Shown: positions 8,501 through 16,493, counted from the first letter of the stretch. The stretch: 23,355 nucleotides of DNA from Bacteroidota bacterium (GCA_023406715.1 JAEXVC010000135.1:1-23355); one strand, 5' to 3'. Notes: generated by a model from the sequence alone, not told the origin. Program-made: numbers and translations.

Positions 8501-8827
8501 CTTCCAGAACTGAATGAAATTGAAAAGGAACTGAATGAAATTGATTTAATAATAAACGGTTACGAACCAAAGGCAAGTTCCGAAGAGTTACCTCCATTGG
8601 ATGTTCCTCTTTACAATAGGTTGAGTGACCTAATTGAAAGTCAACTCAACAGCACTGCCGATATAACTGGCACATCATCAATGCAATTCAATATACTTAA
8701 AGAAGAATTTCCTCCTGTATTAGAACGCATTAGAAAAGTGGCCGAAGTAAAAATTGTTGAAATCCGTAAAATGATGGACGACAAAAACGCACCATATACT
8801 TATGGCAGAGTGCCTGTGTGGAAATAA
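5519..8827 (+). CDS. Secreted Asp-box (VPS10/sortilin-like, BNR-repeat) protein
   Basis: An 1102-aa protein with a signal peptide (about 1-28, ending LLTQGQ) followed by a lysine-rich spacer. From about residue 55 to 750 it is a beta-propeller array. It carries many Asp-boxes of the form S-x-D/N-x-G-x-x-W: SINGGKSW at 148-155, TTDGGKKW at 199-206, SEDGGKTW at 257-264, then SANRGESW, TIDGGKNW, SDDRGNTW, TEDAGKTW, STDKGKTW and SINGGQSW. The last ~350 residues are different: a charged linker, a region with IQRLNWDLCYDN that resembles a beta-sandwich, and helices near the C-terminus. Databases name such proteins glycosyl hydrolase or VPS10-domain protein, but no sialidase catalytic set is evident. 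Role: probably binding or turnover of extracellular peptides or glycans; not known. Monocistronic, closed by the terminator at 8845-8880. Confidence 0.88.
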   Translation: MEITKTYAKVSIVFMLTVMLLSPLLTQGQKKEAKKDSKKVEIKDSLIKSSLVSGLKFRGIGPAFTSGRISDFAVNPKNHSEFYVAVSSGHIWKTTNKGITFEPIFENYGAYSIGCLAMDPNNANVIWAGTGENNHQRALGYGNGVYKSINGGKSWENMGLKDSRQIGMILIDPRNSNVVYVAAEGSAWGPGGDRGLYKTTDGGKKWEKILNISENTGINNIICDPRNPDILYATSEQRRRHVFTKIGGGPESAIHKSEDGGKTWRKLTDGLPSEDMGGIGIAISPQNPDVIYAIIEAANDASGFYRSANRGESWQKMSDHASSGQYYNEIYCDPVQFDKVYSVETFSFVTIDGGKNWSAISNNDRHVDDHALWIDPNDNKHVMIGGDGGIYITYNIDQGEWYQVSNLPVTQFYRVTTDNAEPFYNVYGGTQDNNSLGGPSQNVSSGGVTSGEWIVTVGGDGFWSRVDPTNPDIVYSEWQYGNLVRYDKKTGETIYIKPQPRKGEKTYRWNWDSPLIISPHSPTRLYFAANKLFRSDDRGNTWQVISDDLTTQMDRNTWPVMGKFWSIDAVAKDVSTSLFGTIVSLDESPVKEDLIYVGTDDGLIQVTEDAGKTWRKVSNFPGVPEYSYVSDIFASRFDENVIFASLRNLKRDDFKPYIFKSTDKGKTWTSIAANLPENGSVHTIEQDFVKPDLLFVGTEFGAFFSINGGQSWVEFKSSLPSIAVYDMAIQKRENDLVLATFGRGFYILDNYAPLRELTGDLPNNESHLFTVKDALLYIQTGKKYGQGATYYTAPNPEFGATFTLYLKDVPRTKKEIRQEAEKKLFKDSKPIPQPSFAELEAEKNEVPAYLLVTIRDNEGSVIRTMTQSPSQGIQRLNWDLCYDNTRIQNVDKFDPFAKRNGNVYVLPGTYSVEIAMVQNSNVKPLAKPTKFNVKALNNNTIPVQNREKMVAFHKEISNLSKAMVGAMQLNNDLKKEVTAMKQTALALPSAHEKLLPELNEIEKELNEIDLIINGYEPKASSEELPPLDVPLYNRLSDLIESQLNSTADITGTSSMQFNILKEEFPPVLERIRKVAEVKIVEIRKMMDDKNAPYTYGRVPVWK

Positions 8828-8844
8828 TCGATAAAAATATTTAT

Positions 8845-8881
8845 AAAACAAAGCCCTCTAGAAATCGAGGGCTTTGTTTTT
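8845..8881. terminator. Strong bidirectional intrinsic terminator
   Basis: Perfect 14-bp arms AAAACAAAGCCCTC (8845-8858) and GAGGGCTTTGTTTT (8867-8880) enclose an 8-nt loop, with T-runs on both strands. It sits between the convergent ends of the Asp-box gene (stop at 8827) and the lipoprotein gene (stop codon starting at 8880), and it overlaps the latter's last bases. Confidence 0.9.
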
Positions 8882-9569
8882 AATTCATCTGTTTTTCAAG
8901 AACTATCTTAAACTCTTGCACTAACAGAGTATCACTCAATGAAAGTTGATTGATAACGTTAGAGTTGAATTCATTGTTTAAATTCCATTGAGCATCAATG
9001 GAAAAAAAATCATACCCAATATATTGTTTATAGTAATAATTAAAAAGAGGGAACTCTATAAGCGAATCAACAGGGTTGGCAAAATAGCAATGTTTAAACT
9101 CGGTTTTACTCACAAAGCCCGATGAAGAAGGCATAGATGAAGTTTTACAATATAAGGGAAAGTCCTTTACAATTTTTGACCAAAAAGGATTATCTATTTG
9201 ATTATACTGGGTAAATATTTCATCTAACTCAAAGTATATCTTATCGCCTTTAACAACTACATTTCTCTCATCCGTATCTTCAATATATTGGAAAATGGAT
9301 TTACTTCCAGACAAAAACTCTACTCCTACTCTATTTTCGACATTTACAATAGAATCGTAGTTTGTAATAAAGATTTGTTGATTGCCCATTTTTTCAATAA
9401 ACTGCTGTATTTTAATATTATCTGTTACCTCTTTACCATTGGTAAACATTCTTATGGGCATAATTTTCATTTCCTTTGACTCATATGTTCCAGAATAAGT
9501 TACGTCTTGCTCCTTCTCGCATGAATAAAGAAACACAACAAACATAAGTAAAAGTATTTTAAATTTCAT
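8880..9569 (-). CDS. Hypothetical lipoprotein, 229 aa
   Basis: The N-terminus MKFKILLLMFVVFLYSCEKE is a type II signal peptide with lipobox LYSC (Cys at 17), so the mature protein should be a lipid-anchored envelope protein. The rest is polar and beta-rich (for example VTYSGTYESKEMKI, then KGDKIYFELDEI) with no family I recognise. There are several aromatic-rich stretches near the C-terminus (FNYYYKQYIGYDFF). It diverges from the two-TM gene at 9653, with only 83 bp between the start codons. Its stop codon overlaps the shared terminator at 8845-8881. The coding strand is AT-rich but no more so than its neighbours. Confidence 0.8.
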   Translation of the reverse strand: MKFKILLLMFVVFLYSCEKEQDVTYSGTYESKEMKIMPIRMFTNGKEVTDNIKIQQFIEKMGNQQIFITNYDSIVNVENRVGVEFLSGSKSIFQYIEDTDERNVVVKGDKIYFELDEIFTQYNQIDNPFWSKIVKDFPLYCKTSSMPSSSGFVSKTEFKHCYFANPVDSLIEFPLFNYYYKQYIGYDFFSIDAQWNLNNEFNSNVINQLSLSDTLLVQEFKIVLEKQMN

Positions 9570-9652
9570 TTCGTTTTTTGGTTTTTGATTTATGTCTGTA
9601 AAGTTATAAATACTAATTAAAATCCATAACTTGCTACTATAAACTTTGTTTT

Positions 9653-10108
9653 ATGACAATAATAAACCCCTACCTCGATGAGATGAACAATAATTCCGAT
9701 GACGAATTATTCAACATCATTTTAAATCAGGATAGAAATGACAGTCCGTTGCTTTACGACGCTGCTGTATTAACTGCTTTAAGCCGTGAGTTAATTACCG
9801 ATTATCAAGCAAAAGGGTTATTGAATGGAGATACCTCCGTTCTCGACTATAATCCAAATACCCTCTACAACAAACCCAACGATTACAAAACCGAAAAAAT
9901 AAAAAGCACACCATTAATAGATTTAGAAAAAAATAAGATACTCTGGGGGATTGTATCTATTGCATTTGGAGTATTACTTATATACCTGACTTACACGGAT
10001 TTCTTTATATTTAGAACTAGTAAAAAAATTGGAGGCGGTTTATTGATACTTGCAGGAATAGTTTTTTTAATCTTCGGGATTATTGAGAAATGGAACGAAC
10101 GCCGGTAG
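9653..10108 (+). CDS. Two-TM membrane protein with charged N-terminal domain
   Basis: A 151-aa protein. Residues 1-about 95 are soluble and acidic (NPYLDEMNNNSDDELFNIIL, then LTALSRELITDYQAKGLL). I have seen this pattern at the start of many small Bacteroidota membrane proteins; a short helix is followed by a degenerate repeat. Two membrane helices follow: about 100-117 (IVSIAFGVLLIYLTYTDF) and about 126-145 (GGGLLILAGIVFLIFGII), ending in the positive KWNERR. The function is unknown. Its last 29 bases overlap the 3' end of the convergent HEAT-repeat gene. The ATG at 9653 is the first in frame; TATAAACTTTG ends only a few bases before it, so the leader may be very short. Confidence 0.75.
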   Translation: MTIINPYLDEMNNNSDDELFNIILNQDRNDSPLLYDAAVLTALSRELITDYQAKGLLNGDTSVLDYNPNTLYNKPNDYKTEKIKSTPLIDLEKNKILWGIVSIAFGVLLIYLTYTDFFIFRTSKKIGGGLLILAGIVFLIFGIIEKWNERR

Positions 10109-10805
10109 AATGGTACCTTTTATTTATCAACCTAATACTTCTATCTATTTCCTTTTCAATAATTGGATTTTTGCAAATAGGCCTTTGTTGAATAAGAAAT
10201 TCTTCACATTCAGGAAATCCACTCATTGCTCTAATTAACTTCCAACAAATTAAATCGCTACCAACATTGGAGTTGTAGCAAGATTCAAGCTTATCGAAAA
10301 GTTCGGGTTGATGATTGTAGAAACAGATGTATCCAATAGCATCAATAGCTTCGCTTAACTTGGGTAAATTATTCTCTTCCAAAACTTTCAATAGACTTGG
10401 TAGTGCAACTTTACCAAAATGTGCAAGAGTTCGTGCAGCAATATCTCTTGGTAATGGATAGTTATCCTTTTCAAACGCCTTTTGGGATAAAACCTTATGT
10501 TGATTATTGCCAATTCGTCCTAATTCTTGTATCAATGGTTTTACGGCGATAATTCCAAATTCTACAAGAGTATTGCATATCTCTATTTTCGGGTAAAGTT
10601 TTTTCTCAACTTTAAGAGCCGCTATCAAGGCTGAAACAGCGGATTCGCCAATCCCTTTTGTAAGTCTTGCACCTAAAGTGCGCTCCTTTGGAATTGGGCT
10701 TTTCAGTAATTCAAGTTTCTTTAAATTTGGTAGGTTTGCAAAAGCACTCTCCGCTCCATTTTTCAGGAAACCTCGGCTCTCCAAATCCTTATTACTACTC
10801 TTCAT
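10080..10805 (-). CDS. HEAT-repeat-like protein
   Basis: A 241-aa protein with no signal peptide and no membrane segment. It is made of paired amphipathic helices typical of HEAT or PBS-lyase-like repeats: GESAVSALIAAL, EFGIIAVKPLIQEL, DIAARTLAHFGKVALPSLLKV and LSEAIDAIGYICF. These repeats build a curved helical scaffold used for protein-protein contacts, so a binding partner is likely but cannot be named. A partial Cys-containing C-terminal segment (FPECEEFLIQQRPICKN) is present. The gene lies 42 bp downstream of the M23 peptidase gene and may be its operon partner. Its final 29 bp overlap, tail to tail, with the two-TM gene on the other strand. Confidence 0.78.
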   Translation of the reverse strand: MKSSNKDLESRGFLKNGAESAFANLPNLKKLELLKSPIPKERTLGARLTKGIGESAVSALIAALKVEKKLYPKIEICNTLVEFGIIAVKPLIQELGRIGNNQHKVLSQKAFEKDNYPLPRDIAARTLAHFGKVALPSLLKVLEENNLPKLSEAIDAIGYICFYNHQPELFDKLESCYNSNVGSDLICWKLIRAMSGFPECEEFLIQQRPICKNPIIEKEIDRSIRLINKRYHSTGVRSISQ

Positions 10806-10847
10806 TCAATCTACAAATAAACAGGGAAGGTAATAAAAAACTTTTTT

Positions 10848-11681
10848 CTACCTGATTTTAAGTTTCTGTCCCAAACTCAAGATATCATTTGGTTTTATAT
10901 GATTCATTGTACAAATACTATCCACAGTAGTTCCATAGCGTTTTGCCAAAGAATACAGTGTATCCTTCCTTTTAACCATATGAATTATTTCGGTTACCTG
11001 TTCTTGAACTGGATTATCGGTTTTCACTGTTAATCCAGCATCGTAATTTGGAACAGAATCGACAGTAATAATATTTACTTTTACAGTATCTGGTACAGGA
11101 ATTTCGTTTGCAAGCACAAGTTGATTCTTAAAATCGAAGAGTTTTTCAGAATCATAGGCAATTCGGTTTACCCTAAATTCAAAATGCAGATGAGTTGTAG
11201 TTGCACGCCCTGTCCGTCCACCCAAACCAACAACAGTTCCAGCAGGAATAGTATCGTCTACGTTAACCAGTAACTTGCTTAAGTGGGAGTAATAGGTCTC
11301 TACGCTATCGCTGTGCTTTAGCACAACCAACAAACCGTAGCCGTAGTATTTCTTCGAACGAGTTACAACACCTGTAAACGCAGCGCGGACACTATCGCCC
11401 AGTTGAAGTTTAATATCGGTCCCAGAATGGAAACGCTTACGCCTTGGGCCAAAATGGCTTATAACTTTGCCCCGAAAAGGGCTACAGAATTTACCTAAAC
11501 ATGCAAATTCGGGTAAAGAGTCCTTTAATGAAATGGAATCCGTTGAAACTAATAATAAGGTATCATCAAGAGACACATCTATAGTTTGTGATTTTACCAG
11601 AGGACTGAAAAACAAGACAAAAAAACCAATTATTACTGAAAATAGTACAATCAACTTAAAAGGCCTAAATACAAAAAGCAT
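10848..11681 (-). CDS. M23 peptidase with C-terminal LysM domain
   Basis: I use the ATG at 11681 (277 aa); the frame continues to a TTG one codon earlier. Residues about 8-27 form a membrane anchor or uncleaved signal. The LytM/M23 domain spans about 68-185: SHFGPRR, then HSGTD with His85 and Asp89, and HLHFE with His164 and His166. Together these form the complete zinc site. YYSHLS at 130-135 holds another conserved His. The C-terminal LysM (about 234-276, RKDTLYSLAKRYGTT... SLGQKLKIR) should bind peptidoglycan. The protein should be an active endopeptidase cutting peptide cross-links in the periplasm, or a regulator of cell division amidases. It follows the WG/caspase gene in the same direction with a 95-bp gap. 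Confidence 0.9.
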   Translation of the reverse strand: MLFVFRPFKLIVLFSVIIGFFVLFFSPLVKSQTIDVSLDDTLLLVSTDSISLKDSLPEFACLGKFCSPFRGKVISHFGPRRKRFHSGTDIKLQLGDSVRAAFTGVVTRSKKYYGYGLLVVLKHSDSVETYYSHLSKLLVNVDDTIPAGTVVGLGGRTGRATTTHLHFEFRVNRIAYDSEKLFDFKNQLVLANEIPVPDTVKVNIITVDSVPNYDAGLTVKTDNPVQEQVTEIIHMVKRKDTLYSLAKRYGTTVDSICTMNHIKPNDILSLGQKLKIR

Positions 11682-11776
11682 CAAACAAATATTTTTAAAA
11701 TTGACGCAATATAGATATTCAGGCTAAACCAGAAAAAAACTTTCATCAACTTTAAAACAAAATAACAAAATTAACG

Positions 11777-14440
11777 CTATTTCAACTTAATCATCTCCCA
11801 ACCCATAACACTAGGGCTTACCTGCACCTGAGGTGTTTGCGATTTTTGGTTTACCACTACCGATTGCTGTGCAACGTTAGTTTTTATGTACTCAAATAGT
11901 TCCTTATAGGTAACATCGCCCTTTGTTTCCTGCAATTTCTTTAGCAAAAAGTAGGTGAATAAACCGTGTTGCTTGGTACTGAAAGGATATGCAGTTTCAT
12001 CGCCTGTGGCTGCGCTCATTACAATACTATTGCCAGTAAGCAAATCGGCCTTTGGTCTTACCTTTACACCTCTAGCCTCGGCTAGCATTGCATTATCGCG
12101 AGCACTTCCGCTAAAGCAGGCATCTAAGATAAAAGTGACTTTCTGCAATGGTTTCTCGGTAAGTCGGGCATACAAATCGTTTAATTTAATGGCTGTTTCA
12201 AAATCGGACGAAAAACCATCTATAGGCAATAGGTAAGCCGATTTATCGGCCTCGTTAGGCATTCCGTGACCTGCATAGTAGAATATAACTCTGGCTTCGC
12301 CATTATATGCAGCAATAACATCAGCAATCCACTTTACTTCCGATTTCATATTACCATAGGTTGCATCAACGGTAAAATGGATATTCTGTGATGGAATTCC
12401 CAGCGTTTTCTCGCAGTACTCCTTAAAAACCTTACCATCGTTAGCGGCAAACTTCACCTTAACCTCCTTCTGGTAGTTCTCGTTGGCAATTATTACTACA
12501 AAGGTTTTATCGTTAGTTTGAGGGTTAACTGGAATATTTATGTCCACATCGGACTGTCCAACCAATATTGTATTACTTTGTGTGTTAACTGTCTGATTGT
12601 TTGAAGTAACCTGCGCATTCAACTTCAATGGGTCGTAATTTAGGTTGAACTGATTAACCGCAAAGGTAGCACTATTCTCCGACGAATAATTGTAAACCTT
12701 AGCATTCGCAGGATTTGTAATAGTGGCTCTCTGTAAAAAGAACTTGCCACTTGGGTTCAGTGCGTACTGAATATCAGAAAATTGCAATTTAGTAGATGAG
12801 GTGTCGAAAGCCTCGGCTTCAGTAACTGGAACCTTTAAATAAAAGGGCGGAATCCCAACAACCTCTAACTTAAATGTCTGATTATCGGGGTCGTACTCAT
12901 TGGCAAAGGTTCGCCAATCGCAGTAGCTTGGAGCAATTTTCTGCACTGCAAGAGCCATCAACTCCTCTGCTTTCTTCTTGCTGTTTGCTTCGCTAACACG
13001 AGCAAGGTAAGCATCGCTCGACTCGTATTTGCCTTTCTGTTGCCATTTGGCAAACTCAGGTCGGATAAAATCTTCCAACTCCTTTTGAGGGTTCGATTCC
13101 CTATAACAGCCGTACTTTCCATTTTTCTTAACAGTTATAAAACCATTGTGTGCAAAACCAGGCTCATCGAACTGCAAAGCAACCACTACATTCCCTGTTG
13201 CATCAATATACCCCCACTTATCGCCCTTTCGTACAGGACAAACACCAGAGGTAAAATACTTTACCTCATCGTACTGACAATCGACCACCTGCTTACCATT
13301 GATATCAATAAATCCCCACTTTTTACCAACCCGAACGGGGGTTAAACCTTCGGCAGGAAAATAGTTAATACCATCGTAAATGCAATCAACAACAAACTTT
13401 CCAGTTTTATCAATAACGCCTAATTTATTGCCTTTTAGAACAGTTCCATATCCTTTATTAAAGCCCCACACTTGCTCAAACTGTAAATCGATTACTGGCT
13501 TTCCAGTAATATCAATATATCCACGTTTCCCATCCTTATTTACACCAGCCAAGCCATCGTCGGAAAAATCGGTAACGCCATCGAACTGAAAATCGATAAC
13601 GACCTTACGTTTTAGGTTAATAAAACCCCACTTTGTGCCTTTCCGAACAGCCGATAGCCCGTTCTTGGAAGGTAACCTTACTTCATCGAAAGGTAATGTG
13701 CGTCCATCCAAATCAATATAGAACTTCTTGTCATCCTTCTTCACCTTGGCAATACCAGAATCGTAAAAGTCCGATGCATCATCAAATTCATTGTTAATAA
13801 CAAACTTCCCAGTTGTATTAATATATCCGAACTTATCATCCTTACCAACCACTGCCAACCCATTATCAGAAAAGTCGTTAGCGTCGTCGAACTTACATTC
13901 AATAACAATATTCCCTTTATTATCAATGTAACCATACTTTCCGTTAAGTTTTACTGGAGTCAACCCTTGTTGGAAATAAGATGATAATGACTCGAACCTA
14001 CAATCAACAATCAGTTTTCCTGCTTGGTCAATTAAACCCCATTTGCCATTTTTCAACACTTTTGCATATTCCCCAATATAAACATATACAGAACTATAAT
14101 CGCTAAGATAAGTTACCACTCGCCCAGTATGGTCTATTAAACTATAATAGGTGTCGAACCCAAAGCCATTGGATCGCATTCTATTGTTACTTACCAATGC
14201 CAAACCGTTGTCCATAAATGTTTGGGCATTATCGAACATAAAATCAATTGCCAAATTCCCATCCCTATCTATATAGCCATACTTATCGTTCATTCTAACT
14301 GCTGCATAGCCATTGGATGAGTATACAAATGAAAAATCGTACTTATAGTCTACACTCAACTTGTAACTTTTCTGTGCAAAACCTACAGTTACAAAAAAAA
14401 TCAGAGTAACGGCTAGTACATTCCTATAGAACATTCTCAT
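11777..14440 (-). CDS. Secreted WG-repeat / caspase (peptidase C14) fusion
   Basis: An 887-aa protein with a signal peptide (about 1-22, ending VGFAQ). Residues about 50-440 hold about eleven WG repeats, each near 35-40 aa and opening like KYGYIDRDGN, KWGLIDQAGK or KWGFIDINGK, with spacers such as FDDANDFSDNGLA. A linker with a short helical stretch (ESSDAYLARVSEANSKKKAE) and a beta-rich middle domain follow. The caspase-like domain occupies 645-887: it opens with KTFVVIIANENY. His725 lies in FYYAGHG and Cys775 in ILDACFSG, so the catalytic dyad is intact. Cleavage specificity is unknown; bacterial caspase homologues often cut after Arg/Lys. The export signal places it in the periplasm or on the surface. 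WG repeats are thought to bind other proteins. Confidence 0.9.
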   Translation of the reverse strand: MRMFYRNVLAVTLIFFVTVGFAQKSYKLSVDYKYDFSFVYSSNGYAAVRMNDKYGYIDRDGNLAIDFMFDNAQTFMDNGLALVSNNRMRSNGFGFDTYYSLIDHTGRVVTYLSDYSSVYVYIGEYAKVLKNGKWGLIDQAGKLIVDCRFESLSSYFQQGLTPVKLNGKYGYIDNKGNIVIECKFDDANDFSDNGLAVVGKDDKFGYINTTGKFVINNEFDDASDFYDSGIAKVKKDDKKFYIDLDGRTLPFDEVRLPSKNGLSAVRKGTKWGFINLKRKVVIDFQFDGVTDFSDDGLAGVNKDGKRGYIDITGKPVIDLQFEQVWGFNKGYGTVLKGNKLGVIDKTGKFVVDCIYDGINYFPAEGLTPVRVGKKWGFIDINGKQVVDCQYDEVKYFTSGVCPVRKGDKWGYIDATGNVVVALQFDEPGFAHNGFITVKKNGKYGCYRESNPQKELEDFIRPEFAKWQQKGKYESSDAYLARVSEANSKKKAEELMALAVQKIAPSYCDWRTFANEYDPDNQTFKLEVVGIPPFYLKVPVTEAEAFDTSSTKLQFSDIQYALNPSGKFFLQRATITNPANAKVYNYSSENSATFAVNQFNLNYDPLKLNAQVTSNNQTVNTQSNTILVGQSDVDINIPVNPQTNDKTFVVIIANENYQKEVKVKFAANDGKVFKEYCEKTLGIPSQNIHFTVDATYGNMKSEVKWIADVIAAYNGEARVIFYYAGHGMPNEADKSAYLLPIDGFSSDFETAIKLNDLYARLTEKPLQKVTFILDACFSGSARDNAMLAEARGVKVRPKADLLTGNSIVMSAATGDETAYPFSTKQHGLFTYFLLKKLQETKGDVTYKELFEYIKTNVAQQSVVVNQKSQTPQVQVSPSVMGWEMIKLK

Positions 14441-14575
14441 AGCAATAGTTTTAAAAAAACAAACAAAGATTCAGAAATTAAAACTCGAATAAAGTTATGA
14501 ATTTATTCAGTTTGGGAGCCATTAATAGGTTGAAATTTCAAATATGGACAACCACAATTTAAAAATACATTCTGC

Positions 14576-14692
14576 TTAATTTAAGCACTTTAAATGAACA
14601 GTAAGCCGCAAAAAGCATAAACGAAATACCAACCAAATTAGCGGAAGTACTACTAGTAAGGCAATTTCGATGGTGGTTATAAAATAATCCAT
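14576..14692 (-). CDS. Candidate 38-aa single-pass membrane micro-protein
   Basis: An ATG at 14692 opens 38 codons ending in TAA at 14576. The peptide is acidic and short before a single strongly hydrophobic stretch (about residues 10-24, IALLVVLPLIWLVFR), then a basic tail with two Cys and one His (LCFLRLTVHLKCLN). Its start lies 9 bp after the stop codon of the lipoprotein gene at 14702, a spacing that suggests coupled translation. It is too short to assign to a family and I do not recognise it. The hydrophobic-then-basic pattern is what a Type I single-pass micro-protein looks like, but a chance open frame of this length is possible. Confidence 0.35.
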   Translation of the reverse strand: MDYFITTIEIALLVVLPLIWLVFRLCFLRLTVHLKCLN

Positions 14693-14701
14693 TGGAGAAA
14701 C

Positions 14702-15418
14702 TTATTCTTTATACCAATTAGGATCAATACGCATTAAATTCAAGTCCGTTCTGATAAACTTAACAAACCCATATATCTTATTAACTTCCTCAATTAGCCT
14801 ATATTTTTCGAGGTTATTGTACTGATAAAAGCGATATGTGTCTTTTTGAGAAACCTCAACCGAAACTGTCATGCTTGAATTTGCATAATCAACACCATTG
14901 CCAGTTAATGATATGTAACTTGGAATTCTCTCAATTGTTGGCAAAGTAGTGATATCTGATTTTTGAAACGAGTCCATAAAAACCGCCCACCCTGATAATG
15001 GCTGACTTATAATTGAATCGTTATGGTAATTAACTACCTCATACTCCCTTGAAGGATTATAGAATAATTCCATTTTGGTGTATCGGATTACGGGCAAACT
15101 GTCGGATTTAAATTTAAACTCAACCATCTCGCCCAGTTGGTATATCCCTTGAGGATACGAAAACCAAACACGAACCATAAGGCTATCATACCCTTCCTCT
15201 GGAACCGACAGGTTCAATTGCTCCTGTTTTTGCTTAGCAAATTTATAAAAGGCAAAAACTTTATTGTTTGGGTACCTTGGAATATCTTTTTCAATGCTGT
15301 TCTCAGGAATTTTGGGAGACTTTGATGGAATACGTATAGGATAAATTGTATTTACGCAACTTGTTAAAATTGAGGCTAAAAAAAATACCAATAGCAATTT
15401 TGTTATAATATTTTTCAT
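14702..15418 (-). CDS. Hypothetical lipoprotein, 238 aa
   Basis: The N-terminus KLLLVFFLASILTSC is a type II signal with lipobox LTSC (Cys21), followed by NTIYPIRIPSKSPKIPENSI, a proline-rich tether. So the mature protein should be anchored to the outer membrane. The body is polar and beta-rich (YDSLMVRVWFSYP, VEFKFKSDSLPVIRYTKMEL, YVSLT-type strands) and no family is recognised. It may be followed by the 38-aa membrane ORF in one transcript. The region upstream (15419-15538) is AT-rich with no good promoter match. The gene lies downstream of, and in the same direction as, the BRO-N gene at 15539. Confidence 0.78.
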   Translation of the reverse strand: MKNIITKLLLVFFLASILTSCVNTIYPIRIPSKSPKIPENSIEKDIPRYPNNKVFAFYKFAKQKQEQLNLSVPEEGYDSLMVRVWFSYPQGIYQLGEMVEFKFKSDSLPVIRYTKMELFYNPSREYEVVNYHNDSIISQPLSGWAVFMDSFQKSDITTLPTIERIPSYISLTGNGVDYANSSMTVSVEVSQKDTYRFYQYNNLEKYRLIEEVNKIYGFVKFIRTDLNLMRIDPNWYKE

Positions 15419-15538
15419 AGGTTTAGTTTTAAGATTTAATGCAAATTATAAGATTTTTCAATATTTTATATATTTCAGCAATTGCACATCAAACTCAGTT
15501 TATGAAAGAATTTTTCAAATGTTTTTTTGCACCATTAA

Positions 15539-16384
15539 TTATTTATCCTCACTATGTGATTCCAATTCAGGATTCTCAAGTTTTTTGGCATTTAACGGAG
15601 TAACCACCTTCTTACCTGTAGACTTTTCCAATTCTAACCTTGCAGCCTTGGCAACTTTGCCACCTTTATGAGCAACAGTTTTATTTTCGTTGAATGATTT
15701 AGGTTGAGACTTTTTGGATATTTCGGTTGTTGATGCTTCGGCTAGCATATTAAGCACCAACTCAAGATTGGTCATATGGTCTCTTAGATTTTCCTTCTTT
15801 AAACTCTTGAAGTTCTTATACTGTTTTGTTGTAAAACCGCTCCACGCTTTTGTAATTTCATCGGTTAGTATTGCATACTCTTGTCCTTTCTTTACACCTC
15901 TACTCTCCCACTCATCGGTAAGTTCTTTTCGAATTTCAATACTTTTAAGCCTTTGGTTTATCCACTCCTTGCTATAGCCCTTTCTTAGGTATGTTTCCAT
16001 TAACCTATCTATACCAATCTCTGGATCTTCAATTTCATCCATTCTCTCTCGTCCAACTCTAGCCAACCACATTTTAAATGGCTCGGCTTTGGGCGATGGA
16101 ATGCTCTGTATTAGCCGGAATAGTTGTTCAGTATCAGCAACATCTGTTAATCGCATTTTACCATCGGCCGCAGTCATTTTCAAAGCGTGACAATTCGTCA
16201 CGGTTTCATTACCCTCTTCTTTTAACCTTTGCTTTAATTTACGCCAGTAGGCCTGCGGGTCAATACTTTCTGAAAGAATACCTACTACATCAACAATAGA
16301 AAAGTACCATTTTTCATTGGTATCGTCCCAAACTGTACGAATTTGCTTATCGTTGAATAGTTTTATTGCAGTATCTTTAGTCAT
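15539..16384 (-). CDS. BRO-N domain protein (phage-antirepressor-like)
   Basis: A 281-aa soluble protein. Residues about 1-105 match the BRO-N domain: IRTVWDDTNEKWYFSIVDVV at 16-35, PQAYWRKLKQRL at 43-54 and EQLFRLIQSIPSPKAEPFKM. This domain occurs in baculovirus BRO proteins, phage antirepressors and DNA-damage-inducible DinD-like proteins, and it binds DNA. The centre (RMDEIEDPEIGIDRLMETYL) also fits these chromosomal BRO proteins. The C-terminal ~70 residues are highly charged and lysine-rich, likely disordered and nucleic-acid binding. On the leftward strand TAACTTTG (16404-16411) is a perfect -7 box 20 bp before the ATG. It could be a phage remnant or a domesticated regulator; no other phage gene is visible. 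Confidence 0.85.
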   Translation of the reverse strand: MTKDTAIKLFNDKQIRTVWDDTNEKWYFSIVDVVGILSESIDPQAYWRKLKQRLKEEGNETVTNCHALKMTAADGKMRLTDVADTEQLFRLIQSIPSPKAEPFKMWLARVGRERMDEIEDPEIGIDRLMETYLRKGYSKEWINQRLKSIEIRKELTDEWESRGVKKGQEYAILTDEITKAWSGFTTKQYKNFKSLKKENLRDHMTNLELVLNMLAEASTTEISKKSQPKSFNENKTVAHKGGKVAKAARLELEKSTGKKVVTPLNAKKLENPELESHSEDK

Positions 16385-16403
16385 TACAACTCAATTTTGT
16401 AAA

Positions 16404-16411
16404 CAAAGTTA
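16404..16411 (-). promoter_or_regulatory. Possible -7 box of the BRO-N gene
   Basis: Read leftward the sequence is TAACTTTG, a perfect TAnnTTTG, 19 bp upstream of the ATG at 16384. No clear TTTG was found at the expected -33 distance, so this is only half a promoter match. Confidence 0.35.
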
Positions 16412-16493
16412 TTAAAAAACAGGACACCCACTAGGAGTTTATTCGCCTAATAACGGAGCATAAAAAAGAGCCAAATACAACAAATGTAAAAAG

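Noticed and set aside
10829..10852. A/T-rich hairpin (GGTA...AAAAAA / TTTTTT...TACC) as a terminator of the M23 gene
   Set aside because: The stem is interrupted and almost all A-T, and it overlaps the stop codon; too weak to list as a feature.
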